A stretch of DNA of 64,000 nucleotides. Origin: Bufo bufo. Taxonomy: Eukaryota; Chordata; Amphibia; Anura; Bufonidae. Numbering within the stretch: position 1 is the first letter of the stretch; each line of letters begins with the position of its first letter. The notes under the pieces are model-generated. The model ran no database searches and was not told where the DNA came from. It worked only from the letters and a program-made list of their open reading frames with translations. The DNA lies in NCBI RefSeq assembly GCF_905171765.1, contig NC_053389.1, positions 747,659,146 through 747,723,145 on the forward strand, written 5' to 3'. Positions 36,196-46,335 of this stretch are shown here, piece by piece. Made by a program: the position numbers and the translations under genes.

Positions 36196-36715
36196 CAAAG
36201 TGTCACAGGTAGTATGGGGAAGGAAAGACAACCAAAGGGAACAACAACAAAACAACTACAGACTAGGCCCCAAGCCTAGGGAATAAAGAGGTCATCTTCT
36301 AGCAAACCCTGATTCTCTCCCTAAGCTGCTAACCACCATGTGCAAGTCTCAAAGGTAGAAATGCACATGCACGGGAACCTGAGACTTCTGACACACTGCA
36401 CCAAACCCTCAGCTTAGGGAACAAGGAAAGAGTCAACCGACTCCTTCCAACCTGAAGGAAGCAGTGTCTCCCTGAGGTCTAGTCAGGACAGACACAACAA
36501 GAAAGGGGAAAGGACTTAGCTTGAGAAGCAACTGGAACAGCAGAATCAACACACAAGCAGAGCACTCCTCAGAAGAACTATTAGCCACAGGGAAACCAGT
36601 GAAAGGCGGGACATATAAAGCGGCCACCTGACTGATAATGAGCAACACCTGCAAAGGGGTGGAAACCTGTCAGCAACAATGAAAACAATAGAGATCTGTC
36701 AGATCGACTCCTGAG
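36196..36715. other. Unclassified, interspersed-repeat-like noncoding sequence
   Basis: It begins gtgtcacaggtagtatgggg and has a purine-rich, CA-rich composition resembling the sequence at 41480-42267. A retrotransposon terminal repeat or leader is possible, but I cannot define ends or a target duplication. Confidence 0.3.
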
Positions 36716-37434
36716 TACAGTTGAGCGGACACCTGGATGTTCGGGTCGACGAGTTCGGCCGAACTTTGAAAAAATTGTTCGGGTTTGGGACCCGAACTTG
36801 ACCCCGAACCCCATTGAAGTCAATAAGGATCCAAACTTTTGGGTACTAAAATGGCTCTAAAATAGTCCTGGAAAGAGCTAGAGGGCTGCAAAAGGCATCA
36901 AAATGTGCTTAAGAGCATGGCAACTGTTCTGCAAACAAATGTGGATAGCAAAATGACTTAAAATAACATAAAATACAGAAAAATTAAAAATAACAATCTG
37001 GATCTAGGAGTAGGAGGTTGAGGAGGTGGTGGATGGGTGGATGTGGCGGTGTAGGTTGACGTAGCGGCGTAGGTGGAAGCGGCGGTGAAGGAGGAATAGG
37101 TAGCCAACACTGATTTGTGTTATTTTTTATTTTTAAATTGGGGTATCCCTCAAAATATTGGGACATATAACAAAATAAAACAAAGAATAAGTACACTTGA
37201 GTACAAGAATGGATGGTTGAGGCTGGTATAAATTTCTATTCTGCACAAGGTACGGACAAGTCCTGTGAGATCCATGCCTGGTTCATTTTAATAAACGTAA
37301 GCTTGTCCACATTGGCTGCGGCCTGTGATAATGCTCTCTGCCGTGCTAAACACACGTTCACACTATACACTGGCTGCAGGGCAGGTCAGCACCTCCAAGG
37401 CTGACAAAGCTTTTCCACATATTGGCCATGCTAA
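36716..37434 (-). mobile_element. hAT copy D fragment (left end to gap)
   Basis: It starts tacagttgagcggacacc and carries the subterminal ttcggg/cccgaa repeats. A ggaggttgaggaggtggtgg-type stretch follows as in copy C, then the transposase C-terminus on the minus strand (37235-37430). The coding part is internally deleted: cacctccaagg joins directly to ctgacaaagctttt, skipping sequence present in copies A-C. It ends at the N gap. Confidence 0.85.
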
Positions 37435-37634
37435 NNNNNNNNNNNNNNNNNNNNNNNNNNNNNNNNNNNNNNNNNNNNNNNNNNNNNNNNNNNNNNNNNN
37501 NNNNNNNNNNNNNNNNNNNNNNNNNNNNNNNNNNNNNNNNNNNNNNNNNNNNNNNNNNNNNNNNNNNNNNNNNNNNNNNNNNNNNNNNNNNNNNNNNNNN
37601 NNNNNNNNNNNNNNNNNNNNNNNNNNNNNNNNNN
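37435..37634. other. Assembly gap (200 N)
   Basis: Exactly 200 N bases; the round length suggests a gap of unknown true size. It truncates hAT copy D. Frames running across it are meaningless. Confidence 0.99.
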
Positions 37635-37842
37635 GGCCCAGTCATTTTTAGCTACGCCCCGGATTGTTAAGATTGGGCGGGCATGGAGCGATAGAGTGCC
37701 CTGCTGTAGGAGAAGCCGTGGGAGATGAAAGGAGGAGGGGCCCTCCTGGTGGTGTCACACGACGGCGCAACATGGTGGTGGAGAGACTGAACCTAAAGAC
37801 TAGACATCAAGGTAGACCTGCAGAAGAAGGTGACAGCGCAGT

Positions 37843-37932
37843 ATGTGATGTATACATGTGTGTAATGTATGTATGCAGTGTGTGATAATCACATACTGCA
37901 CTACATACATTACACACATGTATACATCACAT
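37843..37932. repeat. Near-perfect ~45-bp inverted repeat
   Basis: atgtgatgtatacatgtgtg and the following ~24 bp are answered immediately by the complement, ending cacacatgtatacatcacat. There are only a few mismatches and almost no loop. A DNA cruciform or a foldback arising during replication is possible. It sits at the left edge of a 32-bp minisatellite. Confidence 0.93.
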
Positions 37933-38600
37933 GCCCCCTCACAGTAATAATGCCAAGATATCTGCCCTCTTCACAGACTTAATGCTCACACATGCCACCT
38001 CACAGTAGTTATGCCCAGATATGTGCCCCCTCACAGTAATAATGCCAAGATATGTGCCCTCTTCACAGATGTAATGCTCACACATGCCCCCTCACAGTAG
38101 TTATGCCCAGATATGTGCCCCCTCACAGTAAGTATGCTCAGATATGTGCCCTCTTCAAAGTAGTTATGCCCAGATATGTGCCCTCCTCACAGTAGTTATG
38201 CCCTGATATGTGCCCTCCTCACAGTAGTTATGCCCTGATATGTGCCCTCCTCACAGTAGTTATACCCTGATATGTGCCCCCTCACAGTAGTTATGCCCAG
38301 ATATGTGCCCTCTCACAGTAGTTATGCCCAGATATGTGCCCCCTCACAGTAGTTATGCCAGATATGTGCCCTCTTCACAGTAGTAATGCTCACTCGTGCC
38401 CCCTCACAGTAGTTATGCCCTGATATGTACCCTCCTCACAGCTCACAGTAGTTATACCCTGATATGTTCCCTCCTCACAGTAGTTATACCCTGATATGTG
38501 CCCTCCTCACAGTAGTTATGCCCAGATATGTGCCCCCTCACAGTAGTTATGCCAGATATGTGCCCTCTTCACAGTAGTAATGCTCACACGTGCCCCCTCA
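37930..38600. repeat. 32-bp minisatellite
   Basis: About 20 copies of tagttatgcccagatatgtg plus ccctcctcacag are present, with tgat/agat and cct/ccc variants. Noncoding. Confidence 0.95.
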
Positions 38601-38960
38601 CAGCGTTTGCATTTCTTTCTGGCAAAGCTACCTGGTTCCGGCCCGTGAAATTTATACCAAGTCTAGTGCGGCCCTCAGACGAAAAATGGTTGGGCACCAC
38701 TGTCATAGGTAATAGGAGTCCAATATGCATCCATATGTCCTCCCCATACTGTTTCCAAACCATTTTGCTGGTGTTTCCATCAGTTTCTAACCTTTTTTTG
38801 TGAACCAGACACCTTCTGCTTTTCAGAGCAGGGGGTGACTGGTTTAATGCTCGGTTCTCCCCATTGACTTCCATTATACTCAGGTGCTCAGTAGAGCACC
38901 CGAGCATCCCGATGTGTTTGGCCAGAGCACCGGAGCACTTTGGTACTTGATCAACACTAC
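38601..38960. mobile_element. Probable MITE or element-end fragment
   Basis: An unrelated segment sits between two minisatellites. Its right part has the repeated motif gctcagtagagcacccgagc and ends gatcaacactact. The inverted gctc/gagc motifs resemble a transposon subterminal region, but no complete inverted repeat could be paired. Confidence 0.35.
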
Positions 38961-39089
38961 TCAGTAGTGAATAGAAGTCCTGGGAAGAAGCTGTGGTGAG
39001 GTCTGCTACATGAGGAGAGGTAAGTGAAGGGGTAGACTACTCATTGTGAGAGGCAGAGCAATGTTGGGAGTTATTTAACTGGGACTATA

Positions 39090-39700
39090 TGTTAGGACTG
39101 AAGGGAGGGAAGTTATTTACATGGGACTGTGGGTGGAGTGATGTTATTTACATGGGACTGAATGTTGAGGGAGTGATGTTATTTATATAGGAATGCATGT
39201 TGGAGGTGGCTGGGGCAGGGTGATGTTATTTACATGGGACTATATGTTGAAGGCGGTTGTGGGAGGGAGTGATATTATTTACATGGTACTGAATGTTGAG
39301 GGGTAATGTGATTTACATGGGACTGCATGTTGGATGTGGCTGGGGAGGGGGTGATTTTATTTACATGGAACTGTATGTTGAAAGTGACTGGGGGAGGAAG
39401 TGATGTTATTTACATGGGACTGAATATTGAGGGGGTGATGTTATTTACATGGGACTGTATGTTGAAGGCAGCTGGGGAGGGGGTTATGTTCTTTACATAA
39501 GACTGTATGTTGAAGGTGGCTGGGGGCGGCTGTTATTTACATGGCACTGTATTTTAGAGGGGGCTGTAGATATAAAGGGATGTTATTTACATGGGACTGT
39601 ATATTGGAGGGGGCTGGAGAGATGGTATGATGGTATTTACATGGCACTCTATGGCGGAGAAGGGAAATAATGTTATTTACATGGGACTGTATGGTGGATG
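39090..39700. repeat. ~48-60-bp degenerate minisatellite
   Basis: Units are built around gatgttatttacatgggact plus gtatgttgaaggtggctggg, about a dozen copies with variable length. Noncoding. Confidence 0.9.
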
Positions 39701-39719
39701 GTCTGAGGAATTATAATTT

Positions 39720-40240
39720 TTGAGGACAGTAAACGGAGGAATATAACTACAGGGGGCACTGTAGGGGTCTTTATAAATACTGGGCTTCAGGGCGAGCATT
39801 ATAACAGTAGGGGGCGATATAAATACTGGGGGCACTGTGTGGGCATTTTAAATCCAGGAGACATTAGGCGTTCTTATTACTACTGGGGGCTCTATAGGAG
39901 GGACTTATAGATCCGCAATATTTCTACTAAGAGCATTGTGGGGGGTCTTATTACTACTGAGGGGTCAGTAGATAGCTTTATTACCACTAGGGGAACAATA
40001 GGTGGGACTTATTTCTACTAGGGGCTCTGTAAGGGCATTATTAATACTGGAGGGCACTTCAACTAATGGAGGCACATTATCACAGTTGGGGGCACTGTAG
40101 GGGGCAGTATTACTAATGAGGGCATTCTAGAAGAGAATTACTATTGGTGGGACTATGAGGAGCGCTATTACTATGGGGGGCACTCATTTTTCTTCAGGAT
40201 AGTATTTGGGGGTACAGAAACTTGAGGAAGCTAAGATGTC
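39720..40240. repeat. Diverged ~55-60-bp minisatellite
   Basis: Loose repeats contain ttattactactgggggcact and variants. They decay so far that the period is only approximate. It ends before a segment with gacgcagcgcggctgag (40262), which runs to ctagcaacgcccctgg near 40486. The last motif matches the right terminus of the MITE at 43002-43295. Confidence 0.75.
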
Positions 40241-40561
40241 TGTGTGTCACACTCTGTAGAGACGCAGCGCGGCTGAGACAAGTTGTTCGGACGGACTGGA
40301 GAAGATGATGACAGATCTACATCAGAGGAGACGTCATCTGGGAGGAACTGGATGTGAGAGGTACGTGCTTGTGTATAGCTATAGCGGGCTTAGGGGTCGG
40401 TTGCTTGACTTAGAGAATTGGGCTATATCCATTGGGGCTTTGGCCCCGGATCTTTTAAGACCCTAGCAACGCCCCTGGCCCTATCTAATGTCTGTAAAGC
40501 ACTGCAGAATTGTCACAAACCATTGGGTGTGAACTCACTGTGCCACGTGTCCTACCTACTC

Positions 40562-41471
40562 TAAGGCCCCTTTCACACGGGTGAGTATTCCGCGTGGGTG
40601 CAATGCGTGAGTTGAACGCATTGCACCTGCACTGAATCCTGACCCATTAATTTCTATGGTGCTGTGCACACGAGTGGTGATTTTCACGCATCACTTGTGC
40701 GTTGCGTGAAAATCGCAGCATGCTCTATATTCTGCGTTTTTCAGAATGGGGCTGCGTGAAAATCGCAAGCAAGTGCGGATGCGGTGCGATTTTCACGCAT
40801 GGTTGCTACGTGACGATCGGGCTGGGGACCCGATCTGTATTATTTTCCCTTATAGCATGGTTATAAGGGAAAATAATAGCATTCTGAATACAGAATGAAA
40901 AGTAAAATAGTGATGGAGGGGTTAAAAATAAAAAAAAATTAACTCACCGAGTCCACTTGATCGCGTAGTTGCGGATCTCTGTCTTCTTCTGTAATGTTGA
41001 GCTGCCGGCTAAGGACCTGTGGTGACGTCACAACACATGATCCAATCACATGGGCCCTCACCATGGTGATGAACCATGTGATGAGCACAGTGACGTCATC
41101 AAAGGTCCTATTCCTGTGCACAGCAAAGAAGAAGACAGAAGAGAAGCCGGGCTGCGCGATCAAGTGGATTAAGGTGAGTTAAATTATTATTATTATTTTT
41201 TTAACCCCTCCAGCCTTATTGTACTATGCATTCTGTATTAAGAATGCTATTATTTTCCCTTATAACCATGTTATAAGGGAAAATAATACAATCTACAGAA
41301 CACCTAACCCAAACCCGAAATTCTGTGAAGAAGTTCGGGTTTGGGTACCAAACATGCTGATTTTTCTCATGCGCGTGCAAAACGCATTACAATGTTTTGC
41401 ACTCATTTTCTCGCAACGCGCCCGCATCTTATCCGGGCAAAAAACAGGACGCCCGTGTGAAAGAGGCCTAA
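40562..41471. mobile_element. ~910-bp foldback element
   Basis: The ends taaggcccctttcacacggg and, inverted, taggcctctttcacacgggc bracket a nearly symmetric interior. cttataagggaaaataat-type blocks lie on both sides (about 40840-40880 and 41245-41290). ttaactcac/gtgagttaa, gatcgcg/cgcgatc and agaagacag/ctgtcttct pair toward a centre near 41050. The whole element could form one long imperfect hairpin. Noncoding. Confidence 0.88.
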
Positions 41472-41479
41472 GGGCGTTG

Positions 41480-42267
41480 TCTAAGTGAACCCATCATTCT
41501 TCACAGTACCCCTGATGGTGGGGAAATACTTTTCCGAGGGGAACACTAGGTCGCTACCTCTTGAGGAGGATTGGCACACGAGGCAGCTGCTCCAGGCGTA
41601 CCAGGAGGTACTTGAGCAAGGTACCAGAGGTGCAGATGTAGTCAGCAGGCCGAGACATAACCAGGAGCAACAGTGCAGGACCGAAGGATGAGGCAGAGGC
41701 GAAGTCAAACAAGCAATAGGTCAGGGCAAGCAGCACAGGTATAAGTCAGGCAATCCGAGTCGGCAACATGAGAGTGAAGGCAAGCAGGCAGGGATCAAAC
41801 AGGTAGCGGAGTTCAGAAACACAAGCAGAGATTTAATTTTTTATTGAAAACGCCATTATTACAATCAAATCGTCAAACATACATACTTTGTACTGTCTTT
41901 CATAGCATGGTATTGGCTGACCTGCACTATACACCTGCGCTATACATCACAATGCATGCTACACTAGCATTTCTATTTAATCATAAGCAGAGATATCAGT
42001 AACCTATGCAAGACACAAGGACCTTGATACTCAGGCATCTGGAAAGTGGCTGAGCCACTTATATACGTGTGGGAGGGCTAGGATTGGTCAGCGAGGTCAC
42101 GTGATCTAACCCATAAAGCACAGGAAGTGACGCGTGCCGGCCCTTAAGGAAGTGCTGCAGGGAACAAGCAGAAAGCATGCTGTGGCCAGGGCTGAAAGGA
42201 AACTGCGGCGATAAGCAGGGACCGGGGTCGATAAGCAGGGAAACAGAAGCGCACAGCAGCCACTGTT
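41480..42267. other. LTR-like interspersed repeat, with a nested insertion
   Basis: Purine-rich sequence (caagcaggcagggatcaaac, agcagagatatcagtaacc) runs into ccacttatatacgtgtggga, a possible TATA region, and then a GC-rich part ending gccactgttaca. The composition is like a frog retrotransposon terminal region, but no paired repeat or primer site is visible. A 152-bp insertion lies at 41833-41984. Confidence 0.35.
41833..41984 (-). mobile_element. Short retroposon insertion with 10-bp target duplication
   Basis: The 152 bp are bracketed by the direct repeat aagcagagat at 41823-41832 and 41985-41994. Read on the minus strand, the insert ends aataaaaaattaa, an A-rich tail with a polyadenylation-like signal. 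Variable-length duplication plus an A-rich 3' end fits target-primed reverse transcription of a truncated LINE or a SINE. The family is not recognised. Confidence 0.75.
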
Positions 42268-42269
42268 AC

Positions 42270-42900
42270 AAGAATATGTCAGCACTATATAAGTGAGTAA
42301 AATATAAATAAATAATAATAGTAGTTTTATTTTTAAGCATTCATGATGATAGTACTATATGTATATGACAGACACTTTCATCCTCTCTCCTGACTCACAT
42401 CATCTTTCTGATGACCTTCTACTCTGCATATTGTTTGGTCTCTTCTTTATGACATAAGTGGCTAAATGTCTTGAAATAAAATATAAAAAATTGTGAATTT
42501 TTTTAATAGTATAAAGTATAATAACCTATTACTTACTCCTGTATCAAGACCATTGCATTTCATGTGTTTATCACAAAGTAATAAGATACATGGATAAAAA
42601 ATAAGCATTGTTATATCTGTTGTTATTGAATCTCCTGAAACTATGCCTTGTGTTCCAGTTTTTCTTTCCTTTAATAATATGAACGGTGTGTTCTTCCAGA
42701 GCAGTAAAATATTGCATAATGAGGCCATCACTATGGGAACCAAATAATTATGAACATGAAGTAATAAACCACAACCCTTTCTACTTTTTAAAGCTGTATA
42801 TATACAACATATTGTCCAAAAATGTCAATCTAGACAGATAGATAAAAAAAGAAAGGCTATGGTCACATCTCTATTTGGACAGATTCAGGAGGCTGTTTTG
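42270..42900. other. Unassigned AT-rich noncoding sequence
   Basis: No terminal repeats and no convincing coding frame. The 93-codon minus-strand frame at 42462-42743 shows no motif I recognise. Confidence 0.4.
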
Positions 42901-42925
42901 GCCAAGAAGACAGAAAGACAGACAA

Positions 42926-42956
42926 ACAGATAGGTAGATAGGTAGATAGATAGATG
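42926..42956. repeat. (GATA)n microsatellite
   Basis: gataggtagataggtagata and further GATA units form an imperfect tetranucleotide run. A second small patch is at 43305-43320 on the other side of the MITE. Confidence 0.9.
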
Positions 42957-43001
42957 TCATCACCTGGCGCATCAGTGTATCTGCAGTATGATGACGACAG
43001 T

Positions 43002-43295
43002 CAGGGGCGTAGCTCAAGGCTCACGGGCCCTGGTGCAAGAGTTTAGCTTGGGCCCCCATTCCCTTAGTGCTTGTTGGCAAGGGGCAAGGTAGCACATAGC
43101 CTTCCTGCTGCTAGAGGCAAATATTCATGCCACATTCTTGACCTAACCCCTTCCCTCCAGCCAGAGGTGTAAATAGACCAGCATGCACTTTCTATGATGC
43201 CAGTGTCTTATGTGGCACAAGGGTTTTTGGGCCCCCTCAGGCTCCTGGGCCCGGTGGCGACTACTACCTCTGCACCCCCTATAGCTACGCCCCTG
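43002..43295. mobile_element. hAT-type MITE
   Basis: The termini caggggcgtagct and, inverted, caggggcgtagctat bracket 294 noncoding bp. Flanking 8-mers acgacagt and atgacact match at 6 of 8 positions, consistent with an old 8-bp hAT duplication. The GATA microsatellite continues on both sides, so it inserted in or near that repeat. Confidence 0.75.
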
Positions 43296-43397
43296 ATGAC
43301 ACTGTAGATAGATAGATATAATAGATCTGATCCTGTTAAATTCCACGTTACATTACAGTTTTGCTCATAAAATAAGTTCTTGATTCAAGGATGTATA

Positions 43398-43433
43398 CAA
43401 GGGGGCAGTTACATAGTTAAAACTGCCCCCTTG
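43398..43433. repeat. Perfect 13-bp stem-loop
   Basis: caagggggcagtt and aactgcccccttg pair perfectly around a 10-base loop. It is isolated in otherwise unstructured sequence. A U-rich tract is not present, so it is not a terminator-like signal. Confidence 0.9.
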
Positions 43434-43439
43434 CCTCTG

Positions 43440-44009
43440 CCAGAGGTGTTTGTTTGATTAGATTTTAATTTAATGTTCGGCAAGCTATAAGGTGCTGCTA
43501 CTTCCTCTTTAAGTTATACAATACCCTGCCCCCTAGTCAACATCTGGAGCCATGGGTAGGGAGAGAGTGGTAGACGAAGTGGAATCTTGGCCTGTTGGGA
43601 GCAGGAGAGGAGAAGTATTCGGGGATCACACCGGAAGTGCAGGTGGACAGGACAAAGGATTATGTTGGCAAAGAGAAATGGAAATGTGGGAAAAGAAGCA
43701 AGTGGGCAGACAGAAAAAGAGTTCAACAGATAAGCCTGAAGGAGAGTGGCACTGAGCAAGAGGTACCCAGAGCAAACTGCAGTCAGAAGGCCTGGTGGCA
43801 AGATGGCCAGTATACCCAGGTTAGGTGAGACATGACTTGAGTGGGTACCCACAGTTCTCCACACATTGCCTCATCAACATGCCCTATCAAATACACCCAA
43901 GTCAGACAGCTATGGGGTCCATTATCCTACAAAAAGGCAGCTCTGTCAACTAAGACAGCTATAATGACCACTTGTACCACATCCAGAGTAAACTAAAAAC
44001 CAAACAAGT
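43440..44009. other. Unclassified noncoding sequence
   Basis: Purine-rich DNA with no motif supporting a gene. It may be the terminal region of a retrotransposon. It abuts the 3' end of the minus-strand PLE. Confidence 0.3.
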
Positions 44010-45589
44010 GGAGTCTTGTATCAAAAAATGTTATTTATTATAAAATATAAAAATGGAGAACAGGATGTAATACAGTACACGGAGAAGCACAGGGTGAGTC
44101 AAATCAAAAAAACAACCATGAAACTGTGCAAAGTAATGCACAGATAGGTACGATCGAGAGGTAAAGCTAAAGCTAAGGCTCTGGGAAACCAGATAAATAT
44201 CACGTATAATAGTCTCCTCAATAGGGGTATGGTACACAACGCACCACAGACTAAATGTAATAAACCCAAGGACGTAGCTAGCATACACGGAATAGTATAG
44301 GCGTCACAATCAGCCAAATAAGGTAATATAATAATGAAAAATCACTTGGCTGGGATCCAAAATAATAAAACTGGTATACGCCTAAGTGCAAGGGACCCAG
44401 CGTGGATACATACAAGGGTGCCCCACACGCAGTATGGAACCGTGCTAAATACAGAACGTACCTGAAGACATGGTGGCAAAATGAATGACAGGCCCTGGGC
44501 GCGAGACCTCGACGCGCGTTTCACCTCAACGGCTTCGTCAGGAGGTACTATGTGATGCATCAGCAGGGTATATATAGAACATGATAGGGGTGGGGCGATG
44601 GACAGAAATTACCTGGATGCGGCACATCTGCGGACCACACGAACGGGCGCGGGAAGCTCCATGGTACGCGGCACCATCTCTCAGCGCATCCACGTCTGCG
44701 CGCCGCGCATGCGCGGCGGCACTTACAGACGTCACGGAGCGCGTCGAGATGGCGCCGCCCAGCGCATGCGCACCCCGCGACCCCCGTGGAACGCAGGTGA
44801 ACCGCAATCCACGGCTCTGAAAGAAACTAGAGGATGGGATATATCGCACGATTACCACAATGCCGCAGGCATACCCTTGCTGCATCCCCACCGGGCCCCT
44901 CGCTCACAGAAATTATCATATAAGGAGAAGACCATCGATAGACATCTAATATGAATCAAAGGATAATAACAAGTGACATAATCATAAGTGTGGCAGATAA
45001 TAGCGTGACTTCCTGATATGCACACATAGTGACATATCAGATAGAAAAGTGACATGTAAGGGATCCATATAAATAGAACCATAATAGTGACTAACTATAG
45101 CATAACCCTGTAACTCGCACACAGTGATGGGTAATAAAAAACATACGATGTGCTAGGGGTCCATAACAATAGAACCAGTACCAATATAGCGATCATACAA
45201 ATGATCTAGTGGTATAATAATTAAAAGAGAAAATCTTATCCATAAAGACATCACATATGGAGGAAAGTGCTGTCAGTAATATACATATAATCATTAGTGT
45301 ACATAATCCAGAACGTGTCCAGTCAGGTCATATGGGTCAGTATTACCATCTAGGCCGTAATTCACCCATAAATAGATACACTATCCGTCTCCTTCTCAAA
45401 TATACATGATAATATAGTCTCTCAGATTACAAGACAAATTCATGTAGACAAAGAGACAGAAGTGTAAAGAACGTGTAAGCCCAGAAGGTGGACATAGTAA
45501 AACAATTCATACAGTAAAGGAAATCATCCCATTATATTAATAAAAAAAGGGGGGATAATACTGTATAAAAAGCTGTATAATATAGACCC

Positions 45590-45960
45590 GCTGTGATAGT
45601 GGTAGAGGGTGGGGGCGAACAGGGTGGCACCCCGGGCAGCAAAAGGCAGCCCGCGGGGTCACCCCAGGCACACCCAACCCACCGCCCAGCATGGATGACA
45701 AGAGGATACACAAAAAGTCCTGAAACGGAAAGGGGTGACCGGGGTGACACCACCGGCGGCAAAGGCCGCCGGCGGGGTCAGCCGAGACACCCCCAGCCGC
45801 CAAGACAAAGAACAACGAGAGCAGCAATGTGAACCGAGGCAATAGTGGAGTCGGGGGGCGAACCGGACGGCACCACAAACGCCATCAGAGCCGAATGCGG
45901 GGTCGACCCGGGCCCCACAACCCCAAAAGAGGAGGGCCACGATGAAATTGGCCCCACCCA
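45590..45960 (-). repeat. GC-rich ~120-bp degenerate tandem repeat in PLE noncoding region
   Basis: Three related blocks, each with g(g/c)ggtgacaccaccgg-like, ggcaaaggc- and cggggtca(g/c)cc-type segments, lie at about 45595, 45735 and 45845. The minus-strand frames here overlap one another and have no PLE motif. Confidence 0.55.
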
Positions 45961-46335
45961 TATGGCACCGTGCACATCAGATATCTAACAAGGCCTCCCC
46001 AAACATATAGCAATATCATAACAAGGATCTCACTGGCTATAATATGCCAGGCAGATCTATACCCATATATTCTCGGAGCACAAGGTAGTGCCCCGCCATA
46101 TGTATATATACTAGGAGTAATATAATATCATGTAAATGTGTTGCTAGGAGGTCTTGACGAACATCCTCTCTTGTGGCGGCCATGTCATCACAATAGGTGG
46201 CTCCGTCCATCGTCACCAATTCCACACAGAAATGAATAGCATGATCTCAAAAAGAAAAAAATAACAATATTATAGAAAATACAATATAATAAAACAAAAG
46301 AAAAAATATACCCTGCAATAAAATTCGCGCAATTT

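Noticed and set aside
36196..36715. A retroviral or other LTR element
   Set aside because: The composition is suggestive, but no paired repeats, primer site, coding region or target duplication could be shown. It is kept as unclassified. The same applies to 41480-42267 and 50938-52127.
37325..37670. Frames spanning the N gap
   Set aside because: They consist mostly of unknown bases.
42462..42743. A 93-codon minus-strand frame as a gene
   Set aside because: No start context, domain or neighbouring coding signal. The length is within chance for AT-rich DNA.
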